NCBI RefSeq assembly: GCF_021462265.1
Contig: NZ_JAJONF010000021.1
Coordinates: 62,001 to 126,000 of the forward strand
Source of the DNA: Streptomyces shenzhenensis
GTDB lineage: Bacteria > Actinomycetota > Actinomycetes > Streptomycetales > Streptomycetaceae
Direction of reading: 5' to 3'
Length of the DNA: 64,000 nucleotides
Position numbers and translations under genes: made by a program. Below are positions 15,595-24,461 of the stretch, piece by piece (the stretch's first letter is position 1; each line of letters begins with the position of its first letter). Below the pieces are notes generated by a model, which saw nothing but the letters and a program-made list of their open reading frames with translations, was not told where the DNA came from and did not search any database.

Positions 15595-17553
15595 GTGAGC
15601 AACGAAAGCCTGGCCAACCTCTTGAGGGAGGAGCGACGCTTCGCGCCGCCCGCTGACCTGGCCGAGAACGCCAATGTCACGGCCGAGGCGTACGAACAGG
15701 CCAAGGCTGACAGGCTCGGCTTCTGGGCCGAGCAGGCCCGCCGGCTGACCTGGGCCAAGGAGCCGACCGAGACGCTGGACTGGTCGAACCCGCCGTTCGC
15801 GAAGTGGTTCAAGGACGGCGAGCTCAACGTCGCGTACAACTGCGTGGACCGGCATGTGGAGGCCGGGCACGGCGACCGCGTCGCCATCCACTTCGAGGGC
15901 GAGCCCGGCGACAGCCGCGCGATCACCTACGCCGAGCTGAAGGACGAGGTCTCCAAGGCGGCCAACGCCCTGCTGGAACTCGGAGTCCAGAAGGGCGACC
16001 GGGTCGCGGTCTACATGCCGATGATCCCGGAGACGGCGATCGCGATGCTCGCCTGTGCCCGGATCGGCGCCGCGCACTCCGTGGTCTTCGGCGGCTTCTC
16101 GGCGGACGCGCTCGCCACCCGCATCCAGGACGCGGACGCCAGGGTCGTCATCACCTCCGACGGCGGCTACCGGCGCGGCAAGCCGTCCGCGCTCAAGCCG
16201 GCCGTCGACGAGGCGGTCGGCAAGGCGGGCAACGTCGAGCACGTGCTGGTCGTGCGGCGCACCGGGCAGGAAGTGGCCTGGGACGACACGCGGGACGTGT
16301 GGTGGCACGAGATCGTCGAGCGGCAGTCGGCCGAGCACACGCCGGAGGCCTTCGACGCCGAGCACCCGCTCTTCATCCTCTACACGTCCGGCACGACCGG
16401 GAAGCCGAAGGGCATCCTGCACACCTCGGGCGGCTACCTCACCCAGACGGCGTACACGCACTGGGCGGTCTTCGACCTCAAGCCGGAGACGGACGTGTAC
16501 TGGTGCACGGCCGACGTCGGCTGGGTGACCGGCCACTCGTACATCGTGTACGGGCCGCTGGCCAACGGCGCGACCCAGGTGATGTACGAGGGCACCCCGG
16601 ACACCCCGCACCAGGGCCGGTTCTGGGAGATCGTGCAGAAGTACGGGGTGACGATCCTGTACACGGCGCCCACGGCGATCCGCACGTTCATGAAGTGGGG
16701 CGACGACATCCCCGCGAAGTTCGACCTGAGCAGCCTGCGGGTGCTCGGTTCGGTCGGGGAGCCGATCAACCCCGAGGCGTGGATCTGGTACCGCAAGCAC
16801 ATCGGTGCCGACCGGACGCCGATCGTGGACACCTGGTGGCAGACCGAGACCGGCGCGATGATGATCTCGCCGCTGCCTGGCGTCACCGCGACCAAGCCCG
16901 GTTCCGCGCAGACCCCGCTGCCCGGCATCTCGGCGACGGTCGTCGACGACGAGGCGGGCGAGGTGCCGAACGGCGGTGGCGGCTACCTGGTGCTGACCGA
17001 GCCGTGGCCGTCGATGCTGCGCACGATCTGGGGCGATGACCAGCGGTTCCTGGACACGTACTGGTCGCGGTTCGAGGGCAAGTACTTCGCCGGTGACGGC
17101 GCGAAGAAGGACGACGACGGCGACATCTGGCTGCTCGGCCGGGTGGACGACGTCATGCTGGTCTCCGGCCACAACATCTCCACGACCGAGGTGGAGTCGG
17201 CGCTGGTGTCCCACCCGTCGGTCGCCGAGGCGGCCGTCGTCGGCGCGGCGGACGAGACGACCGGGCAGGCGATCGTCGCCTTCGTGATCCTGCGCGGCAC
17301 GGCGAACGCCGAGGACGCGGCTCTCGTCAGTGAACTCCGCAACCACGTCGGCGCCACACTCGGCCCGATCGCCAAGCCCAAGCGGGTCCTGCCGGTGGCC
17401 GAGCTGCCGAAGACCCGCTCCGGCAAGATCATGCGCCGGCTGCTGCGCGATGTCGCCGAGAACCGGCAGCTCGGCGACGTGACCACGCTCACCGACTCGA
17501 CGGTCATGGATCTCATCCAGGCGAAGCTCCCGGCGGCGCCCAGCGAGGACTGA
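15595..17553 (+). CDS. acsA: Acetyl-CoA synthetase (AMP-forming)
   Basis: Converts acetate, ATP and CoA to acetyl-CoA, AMP and PPi in the cytoplasm. At 652 residues it has the usual family length. The P-loop-like motif is LYTSGTTGKPKG, followed by WWQTETG, YFAGDGAKKDDDGDIW and the C-terminal catalytic lysine K611 in KTRSGKIMRR, the known lysine-acetylation site of the family. The GTG at 15595 (VSNESLANLL) follows GAAAGGGAG; an in-frame start at 15553 is less likely. Monocistronic, with a strong terminator 20 bp after the stop. Confidence 0.96.
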   Translation: MSNESLANLLREERRFAPPADLAENANVTAEAYEQAKADRLGFWAEQARRLTWAKEPTETLDWSNPPFAKWFKDGELNVAYNCVDRHVEAGHGDRVAIHFEGEPGDSRAITYAELKDEVSKAANALLELGVQKGDRVAVYMPMIPETAIAMLACARIGAAHSVVFGGFSADALATRIQDADARVVITSDGGYRRGKPSALKPAVDEAVGKAGNVEHVLVVRRTGQEVAWDDTRDVWWHEIVERQSAEHTPEAFDAEHPLFILYTSGTTGKPKGILHTSGGYLTQTAYTHWAVFDLKPETDVYWCTADVGWVTGHSYIVYGPLANGATQVMYEGTPDTPHQGRFWEIVQKYGVTILYTAPTAIRTFMKWGDDIPAKFDLSSLRVLGSVGEPINPEAWIWYRKHIGADRTPIVDTWWQTETGAMMISPLPGVTATKPGSAQTPLPGISATVVDDEAGEVPNGGGGYLVLTEPWPSMLRTIWGDDQRFLDTYWSRFEGKYFAGDGAKKDDDGDIWLLGRVDDVMLVSGHNISTTEVESALVSHPSVAEAAVVGAADETTGQAIVAFVILRGTANAEDAALVSELRNHVGATLGPIAKPKRVLPVAELPKTRSGKIMRRLLRDVAENRQLGDVTTLTDSTVMDLIQAKLPAAPSED

Positions 17554-17572
17554 GCCCTTCCCGTGTCCGAAG

Positions 17573-17607
17573 GGGCGCCCGGCGCGAAACGTGCCGGGCG
17601 CCCTTTT
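17573..17607 (+). terminator. Rho-independent terminator of acsA
   Basis: GGGCGCCCGGC pairs with GCCGGGCGCCC (11-bp perfect stem, 9-nt loop) and is followed by TTTT. It lies 20 bp after the acsA stop. Confidence 0.9.
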
Positions 17608-17740
17608 CGCTCCTACCGTGAACTCACCTGGCAACTCACCCCACACTTTAGGTAAACTAAGCAAAGCAAGGTGATCCGAAGGTGTGCCGGGAAGTCTGGT
17701 CGGCAAGTAGCCCTGTCCTGCCCACCGACCGGAGGTCACC

Positions 17741-19120
17741 GTGTCCACGCCCCGCACCACCCCCGTCCGGAAGGTCCTCGGGCGGCTCTCGCTGCCCGAG
17801 CGGACCGTCGTGGCGGACGCGCTGCGGACCGAGACCGTCGGCGGTGTGCTGCTGCTCGTCGCCGCGACAGCCGCACTGGTCTGGGCGAACATCCCCGCGC
17901 TCCACCACAGCTACCAGAGCGTCGCGGAGTTCCACTTCGGCCCCGGGGCCCTCGGCCTGGACCTCTCCGTCGCCCACTGGGCCGCCGACGGCCTGCTCGC
18001 GGTCTTCTTCTTCGTCGCCGGCATCGAACTCAAACGCGAACTGGTGGCCGGCGACCTGCGCGACCCGAAGGCGGCCGTCCTCCCGGTGGTCGCCGCGCTG
18101 TGCGGAATGGCCGTACCGGCGCTCGTCTACACCCTCACCAACCTCACCGGCGGCGGCTCCACGCACGGCTGGGCGGTGCCCACGGCCACCGACATCGCCT
18201 TCGCGCTGGCCGTGCTGGCGGTGATCGGCACCTCGCTGCCGAGCACGCTGCGCGCCTTCCTGCTCACCCTCGCGGTCGTCGACGACCTGTTCGCCATCCT
18301 GATCATCGCGATCTTCTTCACCGAGCGGATCCACTTCGCCGCGCTCGGCGGCGCGGTCCTCGGCCTCGCCGTCTTCTGGCTGCTGCTGCGCGGGGGCGTG
18401 CGCGGCTGGTACGTGTACGTACCGCTCGCGGGCGTGATCTGGGCGCTGATGTACAACAGCGGCGTGCACGCGACCATCGCCGGTGTCGCCATGGGCCTGA
18501 TGCTGCGCTGCACCACCCGCACGGGTGAGGAGCACTCCCCCGGTGAGCGCGTCGAGCATCTGGTGCGGCCCTTGTCGGCGGGGCTGGCGGTGCCCCTGTT
18601 CGCGCTCTTCAGCGCCGGCGTGACGGTGTCCGCAGGGGCGCTCGGCGACGTCTTCACCAGACCGGAGACGCTCGGAGTCGTCCTCGGCCTGGTCATCGGC
18701 AAGGCGGCCGGGATATTCGGCGGGACCTGGCTGACCGCCCGCTTCACCCGGGCCTCGCTGAGCGAGGACATCGCATGGGCCGACGTCTTCGCGGTGGCCT
18801 CGCTGGCCGGCATCGGTTTCACCGTGTCGCTGCTCATCAGCGAACTCGCCTTCGAAGGCGACGCCGGGCTCACGGACGAGGTCAAGGCCGCCGTGCTCAC
18901 CGGCTCGCTCATCGCGGCCCTGTGCGCCACGGTGCTGCTGAAGATACGCAACGCCCGCTACCGCAGGCTGGTCGAGGCCGAGGAGCGGGACGACGATCTC
19001 GACGGCATCCCGGACGTCTACGAGGAGGACGACCCGGCCTACCACCTGCGGATGGCGGAGATCTACGAGCGCAAGGCCGCCGAACACCGCAGGATCGCCG
19101 CGGAGAAGGCCGCCTCGTAG
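17741..19120 (+). CDS. nhaA: Na+/H+ antiporter NhaA
   Basis: Integral membrane antiporter that exchanges sodium for protons, for pH and salt balance; 459 residues. Typical segments are FFVAGIELKRELVAGDL, PTATDIAFALAVLAVIG with the adjacent Asp, and LAVVDDLFAILIIAIFF (the ion-binding Asp pair). The C-terminal 60 residues form a charged cytoplasmic tail (EEDDPAYHLRMAEIYERKAAEHRRIAAEK), longer than in E. coli NhaA. The GTG at 17741 follows GGAGG. An iron-box-like half site (TTAGGTAAACTAAG, from 17649) lies upstream. Confidence 0.94.
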   Translation: MSTPRTTPVRKVLGRLSLPERTVVADALRTETVGGVLLLVAATAALVWANIPALHHSYQSVAEFHFGPGALGLDLSVAHWAADGLLAVFFFVAGIELKRELVAGDLRDPKAAVLPVVAALCGMAVPALVYTLTNLTGGGSTHGWAVPTATDIAFALAVLAVIGTSLPSTLRAFLLTLAVVDDLFAILIIAIFFTERIHFAALGGAVLGLAVFWLLLRGGVRGWYVYVPLAGVIWALMYNSGVHATIAGVAMGLMLRCTTRTGEEHSPGERVEHLVRPLSAGLAVPLFALFSAGVTVSAGALGDVFTRPETLGVVLGLVIGKAAGIFGGTWLTARFTRASLSEDIAWADVFAVASLAGIGFTVSLLISELAFEGDAGLTDEVKAAVLTGSLIAALCATVLLKIRNARYRRLVEAEERDDDLDGIPDVYEEDDPAYHLRMAEIYERKAAEHRRIAAEKAAS

Positions 19121-19269
19121 GGGTCTGGGGCGTGACGCGCTTGCCGAAGTGCCGGGCGGGGCAGGCGAGCAGGGCGGCCGTCCGGCATGATCTGACGAGA
19201 CGGTACAAAAAAGACCGGTGCACAAGGCCGGTCGAAGAGACGACGACGAAGACGCAGAGGGAGACCGCG

Positions 19270-19755
19270 ATGAGCGCACCCGACGGCAGCCCGGTCGGTG
19301 CCGAACGCAGCATCGGCCAGCTGTTCGCCTCGGCCACGGCCGAGATGTCGGCGCTGGTGCACGACGAGATCGCACTGGCCAAGGCCCAGCTGAAGCAGGA
19401 CGTCAAGCGGGGCGCGACGAGCGGCGGTGCGTTCTCGGCGGCCGGCGTGCTGCTGCTGTTCTCCCTGCCCATGCTCAACTTCGCGCTGGCGTACGGCATT
19501 CGGACCTGGAGTCAGTGGAATCTCGCGGTCTGCTTCCTGCTCTCCTTCGCGGCGAACGTCCTGGTGGCCGTCGCCCTCGCACTGGTCGGTGTGGTGTTCG
19601 CGAAGAAGGCCAAGAAGGGACAGGGCCCGCAGAAGGTGGCCGCGTCGATGAAGGAGACGGCACACGTGCTGCAGAACGCCAAGCCGCATCCGCGCCCGGA
19701 ACTTCCCCGGGACGAGGTGCCGGCCCTCGAGGCTGTGGCACGCTCGACCTCATGA
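19270..19755 (+). CDS. Actinobacterial phage-holin-superfamily (DUF1469-like) membrane protein
   Basis: A 161-residue protein with an N-terminal amphipathic region (IGQLFASATAEMSALVHDEIALAKAQLKQDV) and two transmembrane helices (SAAGVLLLFSLPMLNFALAYGI and LAVCFLLSFAANVLVAVALALVGVVFA), then a basic tail. This is the common chromosomal holin-like superfamily III arrangement; a phage role is unlikely. The stop overlaps the ATG of the next gene by four bases, so the two form an operon with the alpha/beta hydrolase. Confidence 0.88.
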   Translation: MSAPDGSPVGAERSIGQLFASATAEMSALVHDEIALAKAQLKQDVKRGATSGGAFSAAGVLLLFSLPMLNFALAYGIRTWSQWNLAVCFLLSFAANVLVAVALALVGVVFAKKAKKGQGPQKVAASMKETAHVLQNAKPHPRPELPRDEVPALEAVARSTS

Positions 19756-20672
19756 CGGATCCCGCTCCCTCGGTCGTACGGCCGGAGGGCCCCTGGACGC
19801 ACCGGGACATCGCCGCGAACGGCGCCCGCTTCCACATCGCCGAGCTCGGCGACGGACCTCTGGTCCTGCTGGTGCACGGGTTCCCCCAGTTCTGGTGGAC
19901 CTGGCGGCACCAGCTGGTCGCGCTCGCCGACGCGGGCTTCAGGGCCGTCGCCATGGACCTGCGCGGCGTCGGCGGCAGCGACCGCACCCCGCGCGGCTAC
20001 GACCCGGCGAACCTCGCGCTCGACATCACCGGTGTGATCCGTTCCCTGGGCGAGCCGGACGCCGCGCTGGTCGGCCACGACCTGGGCGGCTACCTGGCGT
20101 GGACGGCGGCGGCGATGCGCCCGAAGCTGGTACGACGGCTCACGGTGGTGTCCATGCCACACCCGCGGCGCTGGCGCTCGGCGATGCTCCGGGACCGCCG
20201 GCAGACCGCCGCCGCCTCCTACATCTGGGGCTTCCAGCGGCCCTGGATCCCCGAGCGGCACCTCACCGCCGACGACGGCGCACTGGTCGGCCGGCTGATC
20301 CGGGACTGGTCCGGGCCACGGCTGCCCGACGACGAGGCGGTGGAGATCTACCAGCAGGCCATGTGCATCCCGTCCACCGCGCACTGCTCGATCGAGCCGT
20401 ACCGCTGGCTGGTGCGCTCGCTCGCGCGGCCGGACGGCATCCAGTTCAACCGCCGGATGAAGCGCCCGGTCCGCGTCCCGACCCTCCATCTGCACGGCTC
20501 CCTGGACCCGGTCACCCGCACCCGCAGCGCGGCCGGCTCCGGCGAGTACGTCGAAGCCCCGTACCGCTGGCGGCTGTTCGACGGGCTGGGGCACTTCCCG
20601 CACGAGGAGGACCCGGTGGGATTCTCCGCCGAACTGGTGAACTGGCTGAAAGACCCCGAACCCGATCGGTGA
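19752..20672 (+). CDS. Alpha/beta hydrolase
   Basis: A 306-residue enzyme of the epoxide-hydrolase/haloalkane-dehalogenase-like branch. HGFPQFWWTWRHQ is the oxyanion HGxP motif. The nucleophile elbow is GHDLGGYLAW, with Asp in the nucleophile position as in epoxide hydrolases and dehalogenases. The late His is in GLGHFPHEED. Start overlaps the holin-like gene (ATGA). Substrate unknown. Confidence 0.9.
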   Translation: MTDPAPSVVRPEGPWTHRDIAANGARFHIAELGDGPLVLLVHGFPQFWWTWRHQLVALADAGFRAVAMDLRGVGGSDRTPRGYDPANLALDITGVIRSLGEPDAALVGHDLGGYLAWTAAAMRPKLVRRLTVVSMPHPRRWRSAMLRDRRQTAAASYIWGFQRPWIPERHLTADDGALVGRLIRDWSGPRLPDDEAVEIYQQAMCIPSTAHCSIEPYRWLVRSLARPDGIQFNRRMKRPVRVPTLHLHGSLDPVTRTRSAAGSGEYVEAPYRWRLFDGLGHFPHEEDPVGFSAELVNWLKDPEPDR

Positions 20673-20886
20673 CCCCGCCGATGCGCCCGGTATCCGGATC
20701 TGGACACCTGTTCTACGAACGGCCACATGCCCGGCGCATAGGCCGATTGAGGGGCGTGCGGGAGGTTATCGACCTTGGGGCGGGGGCAGACGTCGGGGTA
20801 TGGGCTGGACGCACGACTACAGTGACGCACCCCGCAACCGCCGTTCGACAGGCGGCCCGAACCCCTATCGAGGAGGTGCCCCGCAG

Positions 20887-20979
20887 CTGCCGGGCACGGA
20901 CCTCAGGGTGGGGATTCCGCACATCCTGCGCCGCCGGGCCCGCTGGGTCTCGGTGCGTCTGCGCCACACCCGCGGCTGA
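20887..20979 (+). CDS. Possible 30-codon small ORF with CTG start
   Basis: A GAGGAGG ribosome site at about 20869 precedes CTG at 20887. The frame reads (M)PGTDLRVGIPHILRRRARW then VSVRLRHTRG to TGA, with 27 of 29 third positions G or C after the start, which suggests real coding. No ATG/GTG/TTG fits. A TACAGT -10-like box lies near 20815. The rest of the 491-bp gap (20673-21163) shows no gene. It could be a basic small protein or a leader peptide without an attached gene. Confidence 0.3.
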   Translation: MPGTDLRVGIPHILRRRARWVSVRLRHTRG

Positions 20980-21163
20980 GGCCGACCGCTGGGGGTGGCC
21001 GGTCCTGTCCGGTGCGCAGACCGGCGGGGTTCAACGCGGGCCCTCCCCACGCCGACGCCAAGGCTCTTTCAGGAAGCGGTACCGGCGACACTGGCGCGAT
21101 TCTCACGCCGGCTGACGTGACGAGCCGCCTCCCCCGCGCCCCGTACGAGGGCGCCGCACAGCG

Positions 21164-22372
21164 CTAGAGGGCGCAGCTGTCGGTGCCCACCTGCTGGCTC
21201 GCGGTGCGGCCCCGGTCGATGTCCGCCCGGATCTCGTCGGCCGTGAGGGCGTACCCGGTGTCGGCGTCGTCCAGCGACTTCGCGAAGACGACCCCGTACA
21301 CCCTGCCCTCCGGCGTGAGCAGCGGGCCGCCGGAGTTGCCCTGGCGGACGGTCGCATACAGCGAGTAGACGGCGCGGCGGACGGTGCCGCGGTGATAGAT
21401 GTCCGGGCCGTTGGCGGTGATGCGGCCGCGCACCCGGGCGGGCCGGACGTCGTACGACCCGTTCTCCGGGAACCCGGCGACGATCGCGCTGTCGGTGGTC
21501 TGCGCGTCGTGGGCCGAGAACTTGAGCGACCTGGTCCGCAGGTCCGGCACGTCCAGTACGGCGATGTCGCGCTGCCAGTCGTAGAGGACGACCTTGGCGT
21601 CGTACTTGCGGCCCTCGCCGCCGACCTGGACGGTGGGGTCGTCGACGCCGCCGACCACGTGGGCGTTGGTCATCACGCGGTGGTCGGCGAAGACGAAGCC
21701 GGTGCCCTCCAGGATCTTGCCGCAGCTCTGCGCGGTGCCCGTCACCTTGACGATGGACTGCTTGGCGGTGGTGGCCACCGAGCTGTTCGCGAGGGCCGGG
21801 TCGGGCGGCGAGACGTCGGTGATCGGCTCGTTGGCGAACGGGCTGAAGACCTGCGGGAAGCCGTTCTGCGCGAGGACCGTGGAGAAGTCCGCGAACCAGG
21901 TGTCGGCCTGGTTGGGCAGCGCTCTGGACACCCCGAGCAGCACCTTGGAGTTGCGTACCTCCTTGCCGAGCGTCGGCAGGGTGGTACCGGCCAGGGCGGA
22001 GCCGATCAGCCAGGCGACCAGCAGCATCGCCACCACGTTGACCAGCGCGCCGCCGGTGGCGTCCAGGGCACGGGCCGGGGACCAGGTGATGTACCGGCGC
22101 AGCTTGTTGCCCAGGTGGGTGGTCAGGGCCTGGCCGATGGAGGCGCAGACGATGACGACGACCACGGCGACGACCGCGGCGGTGGTACTCACCTCGGCGT
22201 TGCCGGTCGCCGCGTCCCAGATCACGGGCAGGGTGTAGACGGCGACGAGTCCGCCGCCCAGGAAGCCGATCACCGACAGGATGCCGACGACGAACCCCTG
22301 GCGGTAGCCGACGATCGCGAACCACACGGCGGCGACCAGCAACAGGATGTCCAGCAGATTCACGAACGACAC
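21164..22372 (-). CDS. MarP-family membrane serine protease
   Basis: A 402-residue protease. Four N-terminal transmembrane helices (CvpA-like: NLLDILLLVAAVWFAIVGYRQG and others) are followed by an extracytoplasmic chymotrypsin-like domain with catalytic H238 (TNAHVV), D269 (RDIAVLD) and S347 (GNSGGP). Two cysteines (C217 in QSCGKI and a C-terminal one in TDSCAL) could form the family's disulfide. MarP in mycobacteria supports acid and oxidative stress survival; the same fold here suggests an envelope-stress protease. The GTG start lies 4 bp from the stop of the Nudix gene, so they are likely co-transcribed. Confidence 0.93.
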   Translation of the reverse strand: MSFVNLLDILLLVAAVWFAIVGYRQGFVVGILSVIGFLGGGLVAVYTLPVIWDAATGNAEVSTTAAVVAVVVVIVCASIGQALTTHLGNKLRRYITWSPARALDATGGALVNVVAMLLVAWLIGSALAGTTLPTLGKEVRNSKVLLGVSRALPNQADTWFADFSTVLAQNGFPQVFSPFANEPITDVSPPDPALANSSVATTAKQSIVKVTGTAQSCGKILEGTGFVFADHRVMTNAHVVGGVDDPTVQVGGEGRKYDAKVVLYDWQRDIAVLDVPDLRTRSLKFSAHDAQTTDSAIVAGFPENGSYDVRPARVRGRITANGPDIYHRGTVRRAVYSLYATVRQGNSGGPLLTPEGRVYGVVFAKSLDDADTGYALTADEIRADIDRGRTASQQVGTDSCAL

Positions 22373-22376
22373 CCTG

Positions 22377-23084
22377 TCATGACCGCCAGTCGAGCGGGAC
22401 CAGCTTCTCTCGGTCCCAGGAGCGCTCCCATCCCGCGTAGTGCAGCAGACGGTCGATCACCCCGGCCGTGAACCCCCATACCAGGGTCGATTCGACCAGG
22501 AATGCCGGGCCCTGGTGGCCGCTGGGGTGCACGGTGGTGGCCCGGTTGGCCGGATTCGTGAGATCCGCCACGGGAACGGTGAAGACCCGCGCCGTCTCGT
22601 TCGGATCGACCACCCCCACCGGGCTGGGCACGCGCCACCAGCCCAGCACCGGGGTGACCACGAACTCGCTCACCGGGATGTACAGCCTGGGCAGCGCGCC
22701 GAACAGCTGGACACCGGCGGGATCCAGCCCGGTCTCCTCCTCGGCCTCGCGGAGAGCGGCCCGCAGCGGCCCGTCGGCCTTCGGGTCGCCGTCCTCGGGA
22801 TCCAGGGCGCCCCCGGGGAAGGAGGGCTGCCCGGCGTGCGAACGCAGCGAACCGGCCCGCTCCATCAGCAGCAGCTCGGGACCCTGCTCCCCCTCACCGA
22901 ACAGGATCAGCACGGCCGACTGCCGCCCCGCGCCGTTCTCCGGTGGCAGGAAGCGGCTCAGCTGGAGCGGCTGGACCGTCTCGGCGGCCCGCGCCACCGG
23001 GTCCAGCCACTCGGGCAGACCCTCCTTGCTGAGTGCCACGTCCTCACGTGGACCGCCCGCTTGCGCCTTGCTGCTCTGCGTCAC
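22377..23084 (-). CDS. Nudix hydrolase, CoA-pyrophosphatase-like (NudL type)
   Basis: A 235-residue hydrolase with the Nudix box GGALDPEDGDPKADGPLRAA followed by LREAEEETGLD (slightly spaced G-x5-E-x7-REUXEE pattern). The upstream ERAGSLRSHAGQPSFPGG matches the CoA-pyrophosphatase UPF0035 pattern (SHxGQxxFPGG). It would hydrolyse CoA or its derivatives to 3',5'-ADP and phosphopantetheine. Translated just ahead of the MarP-like protease; the pair is common in streptomycetes. Confidence 0.9.
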   Translation of the reverse strand: MTQSSKAQAGGPREDVALSKEGLPEWLDPVARAAETVQPLQLSRFLPPENGAGRQSAVLILFGEGEQGPELLLMERAGSLRSHAGQPSFPGGALDPEDGDPKADGPLRAALREAEEETGLDPAGVQLFGALPRLYIPVSEFVVTPVLGWWRVPSPVGVVDPNETARVFTVPVADLTNPANRATTVHPSGHQGPAFLVESTLVWGFTAGVIDRLLHYAGWERSWDREKLVPLDWRS

Positions 23085-23181
23085 GACATCCCCCGTCCGG
23101 CCCTGCTCCCCCGTCCTGCCCGTTCCAACGCCCGAAGTCTCCTTGATCGTTCCGTTCTCCGTCCCTGAGAGGGCCCCTGGG

Positions 23182-24186
23182 TCAGGTCCCTGATACGGCG
23201 CCCAGCGGGGGCGCCGGCCGGCCGCCCGCGTCCAGATACGCCTGCGGTGGCTTGAGCCGCTGGCCGGGGAAGCCGCCCTTCTCGTACTTGAGCAGCTTCC
23301 TCGCCTTCTCCGGGTCGGTCTCGCCCTCGCCGTAGGCCGGGCAGAGCGGGGCGATCGGGCAGGCGCCGCAGGCGGGTTTGCGGGCGTGGCACATCCGGCG
23401 GCCGTGCCAGATCACGTGGTGCGAGAGGTCGGTCCAGTCGCTCTTGGGAAACAGTGCGCCGACGGCGGCCTCGATCTTGTCGGGTTCGGTCTCCCCCGTC
23501 CACCGCCAGCGGCGGACCAGGCGCTGGAAGTGCGTGTCCACGGTGATGCCGGGACGCCCGAAGGCGTTGCCGAGCACGACGAACGCGGTCTTGCGGCCGA
23601 CGCCGGGCAGCTTGACGAGGTCCTCGAGCCGCCCTGGGACCTCTCCGCCGAACTGCTCGACCAGCCCCTTGGAGAGCCCTGTCACGGACTTGGTCTTGGC
23701 CCGGAAGAACCCGCACGGCCGCAGGATCTCCTCGACCTCCTCCGGGTTGGCGGCGGCCAGGTCCTCGGGAGTGGGGTACTTCGCGAACAGCGTCGGGGTG
23801 GTCTGGTTGACCCTGAGGTCGGTGGTCTGGGCGGAGAGCACCGTGGCCACCAGGAGCTGGAAGGGGTTCTCGAAGTCCAGCTCGGGGTGGGCGTACGGAT
23901 ACACCTCGGCGAGCTCGCGGTTGATCCGGCGGGCCCGACGGACGAGCGCGGCCGGCGACTCCGGCTTCCCGGCCGGCGATTTGGATTTCCCGGCCGGCTG
24001 CGGCTTCTCGGCGACGGCCTTCTCGACGGCCGTCTTCTTCGCTGCCGTCTTCTTCGCCGCCGCCTTCTTCTGCACCGCCGTCTTCTCCACGGCGGCTTTC
24101 TTCACCGCAGCCTTCTTCACTGCTTTCACTGCTTTTGTCGCCTTTTTCGGTTCACCGGAAGCGACATCGGACTCTTGTTCGCCCAC
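23182..24186 (-). CDS. nth: Endonuclease III (DNA glycosylase/AP lyase) with Lys/Ala-rich N-terminus
   Basis: A 334-residue base-excision repair glycosylase for oxidised pyrimidines. The helix-hairpin-helix is LPGVGRKTAFVVLGNAFGRPG, with the catalytic lysine in GVGRKTA and the Asp in TVDTHFQRL. The FeS cluster cysteines are C-x6-C-x2-C-x5-C in CHARKPACGACPIAPLC. The GTG at 24186 is 7 nt after GAGGTGA. The first 85 residues are an unusual low-complexity tail of KKAAVKKAAV-type repeats, likely a nucleic-acid-binding, histone-H1-like extension. Divergent from crp. Confidence 0.93.
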   Translation of the reverse strand: MGEQESDVASGEPKKATKAVKAVKKAAVKKAAVEKTAVQKKAAAKKTAAKKTAVEKAVAEKPQPAGKSKSPAGKPESPAALVRRARRINRELAEVYPYAHPELDFENPFQLLVATVLSAQTTDLRVNQTTPTLFAKYPTPEDLAAANPEEVEEILRPCGFFRAKTKSVTGLSKGLVEQFGGEVPGRLEDLVKLPGVGRKTAFVVLGNAFGRPGITVDTHFQRLVRRWRWTGETEPDKIEAAVGALFPKSDWTDLSHHVIWHGRRMCHARKPACGACPIAPLCPAYGEGETDPEKARKLLKYEKGGFPGQRLKPPQAYLDAGGRPAPPLGAVSGT

Positions 24187-24356
24187 AGCGGAATCACCTC
24201 GTACAACCACCCGCCCAGCCCCCTTGGCCTGTGCTTCACCGGCGATTTGGACACCCGGCCAGCCTAAAGCCCGGCACCGACATCCGCCCCGGACCCGGAA
24301 GATCAGCCCCCGATTGGACCCCTGCCGCTTACCCGGGCACACCTGTGCGGCATCCT

Positions 24357-24370
24357 TGTGACAGATCACA
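24357..24370. promoter_or_regulatory. Crp-like palindrome upstream of crp
   Basis: TGTGACAGATCACA has TGTGA and TCACA half sites separated by 4 bp rather than the usual 6. It is 92-105 bp before the crp start in the nth-crp divergent region, which fits autoregulation. Confidence 0.45.
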
Positions 24371-24461
24371 CTGTTTGGACCGTCCGGCAAAATGGGGAAC
24401 ACGGTCCCCTGGTACCAAGGGGGAGCAAGATCCCCTGAGCAGGTCGACAAGGAGAGAACTC

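Noticed and set aside
15526..17892. 788-codon frame opposite acsA
   Set aside because: Pure antisense shadow of acsA in the compositional frame.
19270..19755. Prophage holin
   Set aside because: A common chromosomal holin-superfamily protein in streptomycetes, with no other phage genes around.
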